This document shows positions 24,106 through 32,814 of a stretch of 64,000 nt of DNA, one piece after another. The notes under the pieces were generated by a model. The model was not told where the DNA came from. It saw nothing but the letters and a program-made list of their open reading frames with translations, and searched no databases. The translations under genes and the position numbers were made by a program. The first letter of the stretch is position 1. Every line of letters starts with the position of its first letter. The DNA comes from an uncultured Williamsia sp. (GTDB taxonomy: Bacteria; Actinomycetota; Actinomycetes; Mycobacteriales; Mycobacteriaceae), in the NCBI RefSeq assembly GCF_947494875.1, contig NZ_CANLWM010000001.1:310001-374000 (forward strand). Direction: 5' to 3'.

Positions 24106-25047
24106 TCAGGCGCCGAGCGCCGGACCGAGGGTGGAGAACCACGCCTCCTTGAGGCGGGCCTGCCAGTAGGTCCACCAGTGGGTGCCGTCCTGCGTGATGT
24201 GGGTGACGGGGTTGATCCCGTTCATCCGCAGGGTGCCGATGTACTGCTGGCTGGCGATGCCGGCCGCGGTCTCGAGCGGCACGAACTGCGCGAACTTCAC
24301 CGGGTCGGCGGTCGGGTCGATGTTCGAGCCACCCAGGCCGGCCGAGATGTAGACGCGCTTGCCGCGCAGGTTGCCCGCATGCAGGGCGGGGTCCTTGGCG
24401 AGCCACTGGCCGCCGGGCCAGACACCCCACATGTTGTTGACGTCGCCGCCGATCTGTCCGACGGCCAGGCCGATGCCCTGCGCGAACCCGGGCTCGCTGC
24501 TCACCGGGTAGCCGCTGAACGAGGCCACGCCCTGGTACATGTTCGGGTGGTCGGTGGCGAGGATCAGCGCCGAGGTGCCGCTCATCGACAGGCCGGCGAT
24601 CGCGTTGCGCACGCCGTCGGAGCCGAAGCGCGCCTTCATGGCCGCCGGGAGCTCACGCGTCAGGAAGGTCTCCCACTTGACGTTGCCCAGCACGGGGTCG
24701 CGGTTCTGCCAGTCCTGGTAGAACGTGCCGGCACCGCCGTAGGGCAGCACGACGTTGACGTTCTTGTTGGAGAAGAACCGGACGACGTCGGTGTTGATGA
24801 GCCAGCCGTTGTCGTTGTTCGGCGCACGCAGGCCGTCGAGCAGGTACAGCGTCGGCGCACTGTTGCTGCCGTTGGCCGCGCGAAGGACCCGGACGGGGAT
24901 GTTCTTCCCCATCGCGGCCGAGAAGACCTGCGCGTCCGCGGGACGGGCCTGCGCGGGGGTGGTGGAGACGACGCCGGCGACACCCGCGGCGGTCACGGTT
25001 GCCACGAGGACGGCGGTGATGCGCGTCCGGAGGCTGCGAATCGACAT
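24106..25047 (-). CDS. Secreted mycolyltransferase (antigen 85 family)
   Basis: 313 residues. Signal peptide (1-36, ending AQARP), then an alpha/beta hydrolase with LYLLDGLRAPNNDNGW near residue 70 and nucleophile Ser156 in GLSMSG; the C-terminal THWWTYWQ holds the catalytic histidine. Antigen 85 enzymes transfer mycolic acids from trehalose monomycolate to arabinogalactan or trehalose outside the membrane. This is the clearest marker that the host makes mycolic acids. ATG at 25047. Confidence 0.94.
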   Translation of the reverse strand: MSIRSLRTRITAVLVATVTAAGVAGVVSTTPAQARPADAQVFSAAMGKNIPVRVLRAANGSNSAPTLYLLDGLRAPNNDNGWLINTDVVRFFSNKNVNVVLPYGGAGTFYQDWQNRDPVLGNVKWETFLTRELPAAMKARFGSDGVRNAIAGLSMSGTSALILATDHPNMYQGVASFSGYPVSSEPGFAQGIGLAVGQIGGDVNNMWGVWPGGQWLAKDPALHAGNLRGKRVYISAGLGGSNIDPTADPVKFAQFVPLETAAGIASQQYIGTLRMNGINPVTHITQDGTHWWTYWQARLKEAWFSTLGPALGA

Positions 25048-25202
25048 GAGTGGTGGTGGTCCTTCGGTCGTCGTCGATCAGGATCCCCCGGAGGGTAACA
25101 GGCCAATAACGCAGCGGCAGAACCGTGACGGCGAGACCGGGCACACGCGACATTCCCCCGTCCACCGGCGGCAACCTGCGGTTTCCTTTACGACTCGATT
25201 AC

Positions 25203-25220
25203 TTAGCATCTAGCAACTAA
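25203..25220. promoter_or_regulatory. Palindrome upstream of MarR/MFS operon
   Basis: TTAG-N3-CTAG-N3-CTAA is symmetric about 25211.5 and AT-rich in a GC-rich setting, 38 bases before the MarR ATG. It probably is the MarR operator. Confidence 0.55.
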
Positions 25221-25258
25221 CCTCTTTCAGGTCCCACCGGACCGACGAGGGAGGACCC

Positions 25259-25702
25259 ATGGCGACGACGACACCCACCCGCACCGGACGTGCCGTGACC
25301 GTCTACACCGCACTCGCGCGGATCATCCGCACCCTGCGCAACGAGACGGGTGCGGGGTCACTGTCCCTCGGCGCCACCTCGGCGCTGTGGGTGCTGGTGA
25401 CCAACCCGCCGATGCGCCTCTCCGATCTCGCCGCCCACGAGGGCGTCACCGCGCCGACGATGTCGCGGATCGTCTCGTCCCTGGAGCGCGACGGCATGGT
25501 CCGACGCACCGCCGATCCCGGCGACGGTCGCGCCAGCCTGATCGAGCCCACCGAGGACGGGGCCGACCTGATCCAGGGCACCACGTCCCGCCGCGCGCGA
25601 CTGGTCGAGGATGCGCTGAGCCGCCTCGAACCGGGTGACCGCGCCGCGGCCGAGCGCTCCATCGAGTTGCTCGCCGCCGCACTGTCCACGTCCCGCGCCT
25701 GA
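25259..25702 (+). CDS. MarR-family transcriptional regulator
   Basis: 147 residues. Winged helix: MRLSDLAAHEGVTAPTMSRIVSSLERDGMVRRTADPGDGRASLIEPT. ATG at 25259 after GAGGAC. The efflux transporter gene starts 14 bases after its stop, so the two form an operon in which the regulator probably responds to a transported compound. Confidence 0.92.
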   Translation: MATTTPTRTGRAVTVYTALARIIRTLRNETGAGSLSLGATSALWVLVTNPPMRLSDLAAHEGVTAPTMSRIVSSLERDGMVRRTADPGDGRASLIEPTEDGADLIQGTTSRRARLVEDALSRLEPGDRAAAERSIELLAAALSTSRA

Positions 25703-25716
25703 AGAGGAAGTCCGAG

Positions 25717-27552
25717 ATGACACACCGCTCCACGGCCCTGCTCGACCGGCCTGACGCACCCGAACCGTCGCGGTCCGGCCGCACCCGGTCGATCGCCGAA
25801 CTCGGTCCCCACTACAAGTGGATCGCGTTGTCCAACACCACGTTGGGCACGCTCATCGCCTTCATCAACTCGTCGATCGTGCTGATCGCCCTGCCTGACA
25901 TCTTCAAGGGGATCGGGCTGAACCCGCTGCAGCCCGAGAACACCAGCTACCTGCTGTGGATGATGATGGGCTTCTTCGTCGTCACCGCCGTGCTGGTCGT
26001 CAGCTTCGGCCGCCTCGGTGACATGTTCGGGCGCGCACGCATGTACAACATGGGCTTCGCCGTCTTCACGCTGTCGTCGATCTTCCTGGCGTGCACGTGG
26101 TTCGACGGCAGCACGGCCGCCATCTGGCTGATCTTCTGGCGCGTGATCCAGGGCGTCGGCGGCGCGTTCCTGATGGCGAACTCGTCGGCGATCCTCGCCG
26201 ACGCGTTTCCCGAGCGACAGCGTGGGCTCGCCCTCGGCATCAACGGCGTCGCCGCGATCAGCGGCTCGTTCCTGGGCCTGCTGGTGGGCGGTGTTCTCGC
26301 GCCGCTGAACTGGCACCTCGTCTTCCTCGTGTCGGTGCCGTTCGGTGTCGTCGGAACTGTCTGGGCCTACCTGAAGCTGCACGACACCGGCGTGCGCAAG
26401 CGGACGTCGATGGACTGGTGGGGAAACATCACCTTCGCGGTGGGGCTCGTCGCCGTCCTCGTCGGGATCACCTACGGCATCCAGCCCTACGGCTCGTCGA
26501 ACATGGGCTGGCAGAGCCCGCTCGTGTTGGGCTGCATCATCGGCGGCCTCCTGGTCCTCGCACTGTTCGTCGTGATCGAGATGCGCGTGGCGAACCCGCT
26601 GTTCCAGCTGAGCCTGTTCCGCAACCGGTCGTTCCTGTTCGGCAACGTGGCCAACCTCTTCGGTTCCATCGGCCGCGGCGGACTGCAGTTCACGCTGATC
26701 ATCTGGCTGCAGGGGATCTGGTTGCCGCAGCACGGATACGACTACTCGCGGACCCCGCTGTGGGCGGGCATCTACATGGTGCCGCTGACCATCGGCTTCC
26801 TCCTGGTGGCGCCGATCTCCGGGTTCCTGTCGGACCGCGTGGGCACCAAGTGGTTCACCACCAGCGGACTGCTGCTGACAGCGATCACCTTCGTCGCGCT
26901 CATCGTGATCCCGGTCGACTTCAACTACTGGGTGTTCGCCGCGATCCTGTTCGTCAACGGCATCGCGATGGGACTGTTCTCGTCGCCGAACCGCGCCGAG
27001 GTGATGAACAGCCTCCCGGCCAACGCCCGCGGGTCGGGCGCCGGGATGATGACGACGTTCCAGAACTCGGCGATGGTGCTCTCCATCGGACTGTTCTTCA
27101 GCCTCATGATCGCCGGACTGTCCGAGCATCTGCCGGCCGCGATGAGTGGCGGGCTGAGCGCGAACGGCGTCGCCCCGGCCGACGCGAATCAGATCGCGCA
27201 CCTACCGACAGTCGCCGTGCTGTTCGCCGCGTTCCTCGGCTACAACCCCGTCAAGGAACTGCTGGGTCCGCACATCGACCAGCTGTCGCAGGCGAGCCAG
27301 GAGCACCTGACCGGGCTCAGCTTCTTCCCGCACCTCATCTCGGAGCCGTTCTCGTCCGGCCTGACCGCGGCGTTCACCTTCGCCGTCGTCTGCTGTGTCC
27401 TGGGCACCATCGCGTCGCTCTTCACGGGCGGCTCGCGCCGGGCTGCGAAGGGGGAGCCGCACGAGAGCGTCGGCGAGGAGCTGGCCGCCGCATCCCTGAC
27501 CCCGGGGATGGCCCGCGACCCCGAGCACGCGGAGGCCCCAGCGCGTCGCTAG
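25717..27552 (+). CDS. MFS transporter, DHA2 family drug efflux
   Basis: 611 residues, about 14 predicted helices. Motif A is GRLGDMFGRARMYNMG; WRVIQGVGGAFLMANSSAI carries the arginine-containing helix-4 motif, and GINGVAAISGSFLGLLVGG is the antiporter motif C. It probably exports a toxic or signalling molecule using the proton gradient. Cotranscribed with the upstream MarR gene and followed by a strong terminator. Confidence 0.92.
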   Translation: MTHRSTALLDRPDAPEPSRSGRTRSIAELGPHYKWIALSNTTLGTLIAFINSSIVLIALPDIFKGIGLNPLQPENTSYLLWMMMGFFVVTAVLVVSFGRLGDMFGRARMYNMGFAVFTLSSIFLACTWFDGSTAAIWLIFWRVIQGVGGAFLMANSSAILADAFPERQRGLALGINGVAAISGSFLGLLVGGVLAPLNWHLVFLVSVPFGVVGTVWAYLKLHDTGVRKRTSMDWWGNITFAVGLVAVLVGITYGIQPYGSSNMGWQSPLVLGCIIGGLLVLALFVVIEMRVANPLFQLSLFRNRSFLFGNVANLFGSIGRGGLQFTLIIWLQGIWLPQHGYDYSRTPLWAGIYMVPLTIGFLLVAPISGFLSDRVGTKWFTTSGLLLTAITFVALIVIPVDFNYWVFAAILFVNGIAMGLFSSPNRAEVMNSLPANARGSGAGMMTTFQNSAMVLSIGLFFSLMIAGLSEHLPAAMSGGLSANGVAPADANQIAHLPTVAVLFAAFLGYNPVKELLGPHIDQLSQASQEHLTGLSFFPHLISEPFSSGLTAAFTFAVVCCVLGTIASLFTGGSRRAAKGEPHESVGEELAAASLTPGMARDPEHAEAPARR

Positions 27553-27572
27553 GCCGCCGCATCACGGCTGAG

Positions 27573-27635
27573 AACCGCCCCGAGAAGGGTCTCCGACGGC
27601 ATCACGCCCTCGGACCTCCCTCTCGGGGCGGTTTT
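27573..27635 (+). terminator. Rho-independent terminator after the efflux operon
   Basis: A perfect 13-bp outer stem (27573-27585 with 27621-27633) plus a shorter inner stem, followed by a TTTT-containing run, 20 bases after the transporter stop. Confidence 0.85.
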
Positions 27636-27672
27636 GGTCTGAACTGCGACGTTCATTTGTAAGGTTCAGTAC

Positions 27673-29478
27673 ATGACGCCGACCTCGCCGCAGATCCGCG
27701 GCCTGACCTACAGCACCATCGGGCGGAATCTCGTCGGCACGATGCATGGGGGATCCGAACCTCGACGGGTATACCTCGCTCACCCCGGCCGGTTGCGGAT
27801 CGAAGACGGTGGCGGGAACCCGACGTGGATCGACACGCCGACCGACTCCTGGGCCATTCCCGCCGGCGACAGTTCAGCCACCCACCGGGTGAAGAACCCC
27901 CACACGCTCGTCTCGTACACCGGACTCGGTCACCACCACCTCTTAAAGCCACACCGGTCGTGGCCGGTCGAGAACCGATTCGGCCAGTCCGACATCGGCG
28001 AACCCGATTCCATTCGAGAGACGACGGTCCGCGGGCGGGTGGGATACGAACTCGCCTTCCCCGGTGAGGGTTCCGCGATCACCGTCGTGATCGACGCGGA
28101 GATCGGGGTGGCGCTCCGGCGGGAACAGGGCGGTGAGGCGGTCGAGCTCTCCGATCCGGGGATCGACATCCACATCGACCCCGCGCTGTTCCGGTGGGAC
28201 GGCCCTGTCGTCGACGAGGACGACCCGACGGTGTCCGACGAACAGCGCGCACACGAGGCGAAGATGCGCGCCGTCGCCGACATGCCCACCACCGTGGTCG
28301 GCCATCTGCCGGTCACGGTCAGCGGCTCCCCACTCGACGGAGACCCGCTCACAGGTGCGCTCGATCTCAGCGTCCACGGCCAATCGCCCCAGATCATCGT
28401 CCGGCGGTGGCTCACCGAGCTGCCGGAGCCGGAGGTCCCGTTCCACGTCAGCCACATCGAACACACCTGGCGCCGTGAGATCGCGCCCTGGACGGTGGAA
28501 TTGCGCGCGCACGGCCCGCTCGACGACGGGGAGGTCGAGCGGATCGTCGAATCCCTACGCCTTCCCGAACCGCCCGATGACGTCGCTGTGCTGCAGCAGC
28601 TGGACGCGGCACGACGAGACCAAGCCGACACCGCTGCCCTCCGTGAAAGCCTCGGAACTGGGAAGTCTCTCTCCGACCTCCTGGGCAGCGAGTACGCGCC
28701 GTCGTTGTTGATCCGCACCGACTTCACCGACGACGTCCGCTGGCGCGCTGTGGCGGAGGCAGCGATGGCTCCCGTCGAGAGTGGTGACTCCCAGTTCCCG
28801 ACCTTCGAGGCGAATCTCGTATGCGTCGACAACCCGGAGAATGAGGGACTCTCACCATCGGACTTGGTGGACCGAACGGGAGACGACCCGCCGTTCTACG
28901 CCTTCATCGCCGATGCGCAGTCGATGACCGACCCCGAGATGTCCATCCTCGTCGTCGATCTGGGGCGGACGGAATGGGGCCACGAACCCGGCCGCACGTT
29001 CCGCGTCATCCCGTCCGAGATGTGGTCGGTCGAGAACAACCTGTCCATCTCGAACATGGACTTCCGCTCGTTCGCCGATGCTGTCGACGACGACGGGGTC
29101 TTCCGTGGGTTCCCTCCGCCGCCACCGGTCGTGACGACCATGAGTCGAGACGACCTCATCGCCCTGTCGGCGACGAATCGGTCGACGCAGGCACTCGTGC
29201 GGTTCGCCGAAGACCTGGCGCGACTCGACAATGCGTATGCCGTCATCCAGGAGGATGAGCGCCAACGGCTGTTCGCCGCCGTGAGTGCGCTCGGCGAGGA
29301 CGAGAACGAGATCCGAGACGGCGTCGACGAGTACCTGGCTGCGACCGCCCGCGGGGGGACCTGCCGTTCCGGCTTCGTCCAGATACCCGCCGGGCATTGG
29401 AGCATGGTGATCGATCCCGAGTCGGGCCGACTCGAGGCGGCGATGCTACGGAAGTACTCGCCACCCGAGGGCGACTGA
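27673..29478 (+). CDS. Large hypothetical protein: LolA-like region plus DUF6924-like domain
   Basis: 601 residues, no signal peptide or membrane helix. Residues 1 to about 185 resemble the protein at 46820-47653: both put LF-WDGPV near residue 172 after a LolA-like beta-rich region. Residues about 341-480 (LLIRTDFTDDVRW to DGVFRGF) resemble DUF6924 as recalled. The segment between looks like a second beta-rich domain. Start ATG has AAGG eight bases upstream. The gene holds a TTA codon, rare in this genome. Function unknown. Confidence 0.75.
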   Translation: MTPTSPQIRGLTYSTIGRNLVGTMHGGSEPRRVYLAHPGRLRIEDGGGNPTWIDTPTDSWAIPAGDSSATHRVKNPHTLVSYTGLGHHHLLKPHRSWPVENRFGQSDIGEPDSIRETTVRGRVGYELAFPGEGSAITVVIDAEIGVALRREQGGEAVELSDPGIDIHIDPALFRWDGPVVDEDDPTVSDEQRAHEAKMRAVADMPTTVVGHLPVTVSGSPLDGDPLTGALDLSVHGQSPQIIVRRWLTELPEPEVPFHVSHIEHTWRREIAPWTVELRAHGPLDDGEVERIVESLRLPEPPDDVAVLQQLDAARRDQADTAALRESLGTGKSLSDLLGSEYAPSLLIRTDFTDDVRWRAVAEAAMAPVESGDSQFPTFEANLVCVDNPENEGLSPSDLVDRTGDDPPFYAFIADAQSMTDPEMSILVVDLGRTEWGHEPGRTFRVIPSEMWSVENNLSISNMDFRSFADAVDDDGVFRGFPPPPPVVTTMSRDDLIALSATNRSTQALVRFAEDLARLDNAYAVIQEDERQRLFAAVSALGEDENEIRDGVDEYLAATARGGTCRSGFVQIPAGHWSMVIDPESGRLEAAMLRKYSPPEGD

Positions 29479-29482
29479 GGTC

Positions 29483-29695
29483 CTACTCCACCCCGATGGT
29501 CACCTCGGTCGACTTCACGAGGACGGTGGCGGGCTGGCCGACGGTGAGGCCGAGTTCCTCGACGGCCTCTTTGGTGATGGAGGAGACGACGGTCTGGCCG
29601 CCGGGGTCGAGGGTGACCTTGACGGTCGCCATGACCGACCCGAGATTGATCTCGGCGATGGTCCCGGTCAGCTGGTTCCGCGTGGAGAGGCGCAT
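29483..29695 (-). CDS. TOBE/Mop-domain molybdenum-binding protein
   Basis: 70 residues, a single Mop domain: MRLSTRNQLTGTIAEINLGSV and TKEAVEELGLTVGQPATVLVKSTEV match molbindins, which bind molybdate as oligomers and store or buffer it. ATG at 29695 chosen because the family starts at MRLSTRNQL; a longer frame adds unrelated residues. It is convergent with the large hypothetical gene, with four bases between stops. Confidence 0.9.
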   Translation of the reverse strand: MRLSTRNQLTGTIAEINLGSVMATVKVTLDPGGQTVVSSITKEAVEELGLTVGQPATVLVKSTEVTIGVE

Positions 29696-29846
29696 GGTCG
29701 AGACGGTAACCGACGCGATGCGACCCAGGTCACACACACCGTTTTGACCTGCACGCATGTCGCGGCGCAGCATGGAGTCACCTGGAGCTACTCGCCGGTA
29801 ACAACGGCTCGCCCGGGATCACCAGATCGTCTCGAGGAGTCACACC

Positions 29847-30992
29847 ATGCGCAGGACGCTGTACGGACCCGACCATCGCGCCTTCGGCGAATCGGCCCAG
29901 GAGTTCGTGGACCGCTACGTCACACCGCGACACGAGAAGATCGTCGAACAGCGGTTCATCGACCGCGAGATCTGGAAGCATGCCGGCGAGCTCGGCTTCC
30001 TCGGACTCGAGGTCCCCGAGGAGTACGGCGGCTCGGCCGCCGGTGACTACCGCTTCAACGCGAAGTTCACCGAGGTGCTGTCCGGGGTCAGCGCCGCGAT
30101 CCCGTCGGCGTTCGGCATCCACGTCGACATCGTCGCGCCGTACCTGGTGCACCTGACCACCGAGGAGCAGCGGCAGCGCTGGCTGCCCGGGTTCTGCACC
30201 GGCGACACCGTCACCGCGATCGCGATGACCGAGCCCGCAGCCGGCTCCGACCTCGCCGGGATCAAGACCACGGCGCGCCAGGAGGGGTCCGACTGGATCC
30301 TGAACGGTTCGAAGACCTTCATCACCAACGGCTACAACGCCGACCTCGTCGTCGTCGCGGTGAAGACGTCGCCGGAGAAGAAGGCCAAGGGCATCACGCT
30401 GTTCGGCGTCGAGAAGGGCATGGACGGCTTCGAGCGCGGTCGCAAGCTCGACAAGGTCGGCCAGCCGGAGTCCGACACGGCCGAGCTGTTCTTCTCCGAC
30501 GTCCGCGTCCCCGCCGAGAACGTGATCGGTGAGATCGACCGCGGCTTCATCCACATGATGACGTTCCTCCCGCAGGAGCGGATGAACTGCGCCGTCTCGA
30601 ATCTCGCGCACGCGCGGGCCCTGTTCGACGAGACCCTGACCTACGTCTCCGAGCGCAAGGCGTTCGGCCAGGCGGTCGGGTCGTTCCAGTACAACAAGTT
30701 CACGATCGCCGAGCTGTCGACCCAGCTCGACGTCACGCAGGCGTTCGTCGACGCGTGCGTCGCCGCGCACTGCGACGGCGAGCTCAGCCCCGCCGACGCC
30801 GCCAAGGCGAAGTGGTGGACCGCCGAGATCCAGAACAAGGTCCTCGACACCTGCGTGCAGCTGCACGGCGGCTACGGGTTCATGAACGAATACCGCATCG
30901 CGCAGGCATGGAAGGATGCCCGGGTGACCAAGATCTGGGCCGGCTCCAACGAGATCATGAAGGAGATCATCGGCCGCGATCTCGGTCTGTAA
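29847..30992 (+). CDS. Acyl-CoA dehydrogenase
   Basis: 381 residues covering the whole fold: N-terminal helices, the FAD-binding beta domain with AMTEPAAGSDLAGI and NGSKTFITNG, and the C-terminal helices with ERKAFGQAVGSFQ and LHGGYGFMNEY. The position of the catalytic base contains the glutamate of AGSNEIMKEII. These flavoenzymes introduce the alpha-beta double bond of acyl-CoA. ATG at 29847 after AGGAG. An SDR gene follows 29 bases on, and the pair is probably one operon. Confidence 0.93.
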   Translation: MRRTLYGPDHRAFGESAQEFVDRYVTPRHEKIVEQRFIDREIWKHAGELGFLGLEVPEEYGGSAAGDYRFNAKFTEVLSGVSAAIPSAFGIHVDIVAPYLVHLTTEEQRQRWLPGFCTGDTVTAIAMTEPAAGSDLAGIKTTARQEGSDWILNGSKTFITNGYNADLVVVAVKTSPEKKAKGITLFGVEKGMDGFERGRKLDKVGQPESDTAELFFSDVRVPAENVIGEIDRGFIHMMTFLPQERMNCAVSNLAHARALFDETLTYVSERKAFGQAVGSFQYNKFTIAELSTQLDVTQAFVDACVAAHCDGELSPADAAKAKWWTAEIQNKVLDTCVQLHGGYGFMNEYRIAQAWKDARVTKIWAGSNEIMKEIIGRDLGL

Positions 30993-31021
30993 GGACAACC
31001 GTTCTCAGCGAGGAGATCGCC

Positions 31022-31783
31022 ATGCCCGTGCTCGACATGTTCCGCCTCGACGACAAGGTCGTCATCGTGACCGGCGCGTCGTCGGGTCTGGGCGTTGCCT
31101 TCGCCCGTGCCGCCGCCGAGGCGGGGGCGTCGGTCGTCCTGGCGGCGCGACGCGTCGACAAGCTCGCCGACACCCAGGCGATGGTGGAGTCGCTCGGGGC
31201 CACGGCCGTCAGCGTCGCCACCGACGTCGCCGATCCGATTCAGGCCGCCGCCATGGTCGACGCCGCGATGGAGGCGTTCGGCCGGGTCGACGTGCTCATC
31301 AACAACGCCGGCGTCGGCACCGCGGTACCCGCAACCCGCGAGACCCCGGAACAGTTCCGGTCGGTCATCGACATCAACCTCAACGGCTCCTACTGGACCG
31401 CGCAAGCCGCCGCGAAGGTGATGCAGCCCGGCAGCAGCATCGTGAACATCTCCAGCGTTCTCGGGCTCACCACAGCGGGACTCCCCCAGGCCGCCTACGC
31501 CGCGAGCAAGGCCGGGGTCATCGGCCTCACCCGCGACCTCGCCCAGCAGTGGGGCAGCCGAAAAGGCATCCGCGTCAACGCGATCGCGCCGGGCTTCTTC
31601 GAATCCGAGATGACCGGGCAGTACGACGAGGGCTACCTCGAGTCGCAGAAGGCGCGCCAGCTGCTCAAGCGCATGGGAGACCCGGCCGAACTCGCCGCGA
31701 CAGCCGTGTGGCTCGCGTCGCCCGCGGGCGGCTACGTCACCGGACAGACGATCGTCGTGGACGGCGGCGTCACCGTCACGTGA
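31022..31783 (+). CDS. SDR-family oxidoreductase
   Basis: 253 residues, classical short-chain dehydrogenase: cofactor motif TGASSGLG, NNAG, catalytic Ser in NISSVLG and YxxxK as YAASK, and the C-terminal GQTIVVDGG. Probably a 3-hydroxyacyl-CoA dehydrogenase or ketoreductase acting with the acyl-CoA dehydrogenase upstream. ATG at 31022 after GGAG. Confidence 0.92.
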   Translation: MPVLDMFRLDDKVVIVTGASSGLGVAFARAAAEAGASVVLAARRVDKLADTQAMVESLGATAVSVATDVADPIQAAAMVDAAMEAFGRVDVLINNAGVGTAVPATRETPEQFRSVIDINLNGSYWTAQAAAKVMQPGSSIVNISSVLGLTTAGLPQAAYAASKAGVIGLTRDLAQQWGSRKGIRVNAIAPGFFESEMTGQYDEGYLESQKARQLLKRMGDPAELAATAVWLASPAGGYVTGQTIVVDGGVTVT

Positions 31784-32790
31784 CCCGACGCCGCCTGGGG
31801 GTCCTCACGGGGGTGGGTGTCGTAGCGGTGATCGCACTGGTGGGGCTCGTCGCGCCCGACGACTCGAAGCAGTCGTCGGACCAGGCGGCGGCGGTCACCG
31901 CCACGCGGACGATCACGACGACCACGTCGACGTCGCCGGAGACGACGACAACGTCCCCGCCGTCGTCGACCACCGCGGAGCCGGGAGCGGCGACGGCGGC
32001 CCTGGCGATGCTGGAGACGCTGCCGGTGAAGGGTCGAGCACCCAAGACCGGCTACACGCGTGCGCAATTCGGGCAGGCGTGGTCCGACGATGTCGACGTC
32101 GCGCTGGGCCACAACGGGTGTGACACCCGCAACGACATCCTCCGCCGCGATCTCACCGCGATCGTCGCCAAGCCGGGCACCCGTGACTGCGTGGTGCTGT
32201 CCGGGACGCTCGCCGACCCCTACACCGGGCGCCCCATCGCGTTCACCCGCGGAGAGCGGACCTCCGAGGCGGTGCAGATCGACCACGTCGTCGCCCTGTC
32301 GGACGCGTGGCAGAAAGGTGCGCAACAGCTCTCGGCCGAGGAGCGACGCGATTTCGCCAACGATCCCCGCAACCTGCAAGCCACCGACGGACCCACGAAC
32401 CAGCAGAAGGGCGACGGTGACGCCGCCACCTGGTTGCCGCCGAACCGCGGCTATCGCTGCACGTACGTGTCCCGACAGGTCGAGGTGAAGGCCGCCTATC
32501 GACTGTGGGTGACCGCGGCCGAGAAGGACGCGATGGCCCGGACCCTCACGTCGTGCGGTGGCGCAGCGCCCGTCACGACGACGACCGAACTCCCTCCGCA
32601 ACCGCCCCCGCCACCGACGACGACGGATGCCCCGCGTCCGCTCGTCCCAGGGGCGACCCCCGACGGCGGGTCCGCGTACTACACGAACTGCTCCGCGGCC
32701 CGCGCGGCGGGCGCGGCGCCGCTGCGCGTCGGGGACCCCGGGTACCGCGCCGCACTCGATCGTGACGGCGACGGCGTCGCGTGCGAATGA
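31780..32790 (+). CDS. Membrane-anchored HNH (DUF1524/GmrSD-like) nuclease with Excalibur domain
   Basis: 336 residues. A short basic start and hydrophobic segment (about 8-24) suggest export or anchoring, followed by a Thr/Ser-rich linker. The nuclease core includes IDHVVALSDAWQKGAQ near residue 167, NDPRNLQATDGPTNQQKGD and ATWLPPN. After a Pro/Thr linker, residues about 297-336 form an Excalibur calcium-binding module ending DRDGDGVACE. The GTG overlaps the SDR stop (GTGA), so translation may be coupled, though the function looks unrelated. Probably an extracytoplasmic nuclease. Confidence 0.86.
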   Translation: MTRRRLGVLTGVGVVAVIALVGLVAPDDSKQSSDQAAAVTATRTITTTTSTSPETTTTSPPSSTTAEPGAATAALAMLETLPVKGRAPKTGYTRAQFGQAWSDDVDVALGHNGCDTRNDILRRDLTAIVAKPGTRDCVVLSGTLADPYTGRPIAFTRGERTSEAVQIDHVVALSDAWQKGAQQLSAEERRDFANDPRNLQATDGPTNQQKGDGDAATWLPPNRGYRCTYVSRQVEVKAAYRLWVTAAEKDAMARTLTSCGGAAPVTTTTELPPQPPPPPTTTDAPRPLVPGATPDGGSAYYTNCSAARAAGAAPLRVGDPGYRAALDRDGDGVACE

Positions 32791-32814
32791 GCCGCTGCCC
32801 CTGAGCTGGTCGAC

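Noticed and set aside
22942-25098. A plus-strand open frame of about 718 codons opposite the APC permease and mycolyltransferase
   Set aside because: Both minus-strand genes have clear families and signals; the long frame is a GC-bias shadow.
25303-27201. A 632-codon minus-strand frame opposite the MFS transporter
   Set aside because: Asp/Gln/Arg-rich low complexity with no start signal; antisense shadow of membrane-protein codons.
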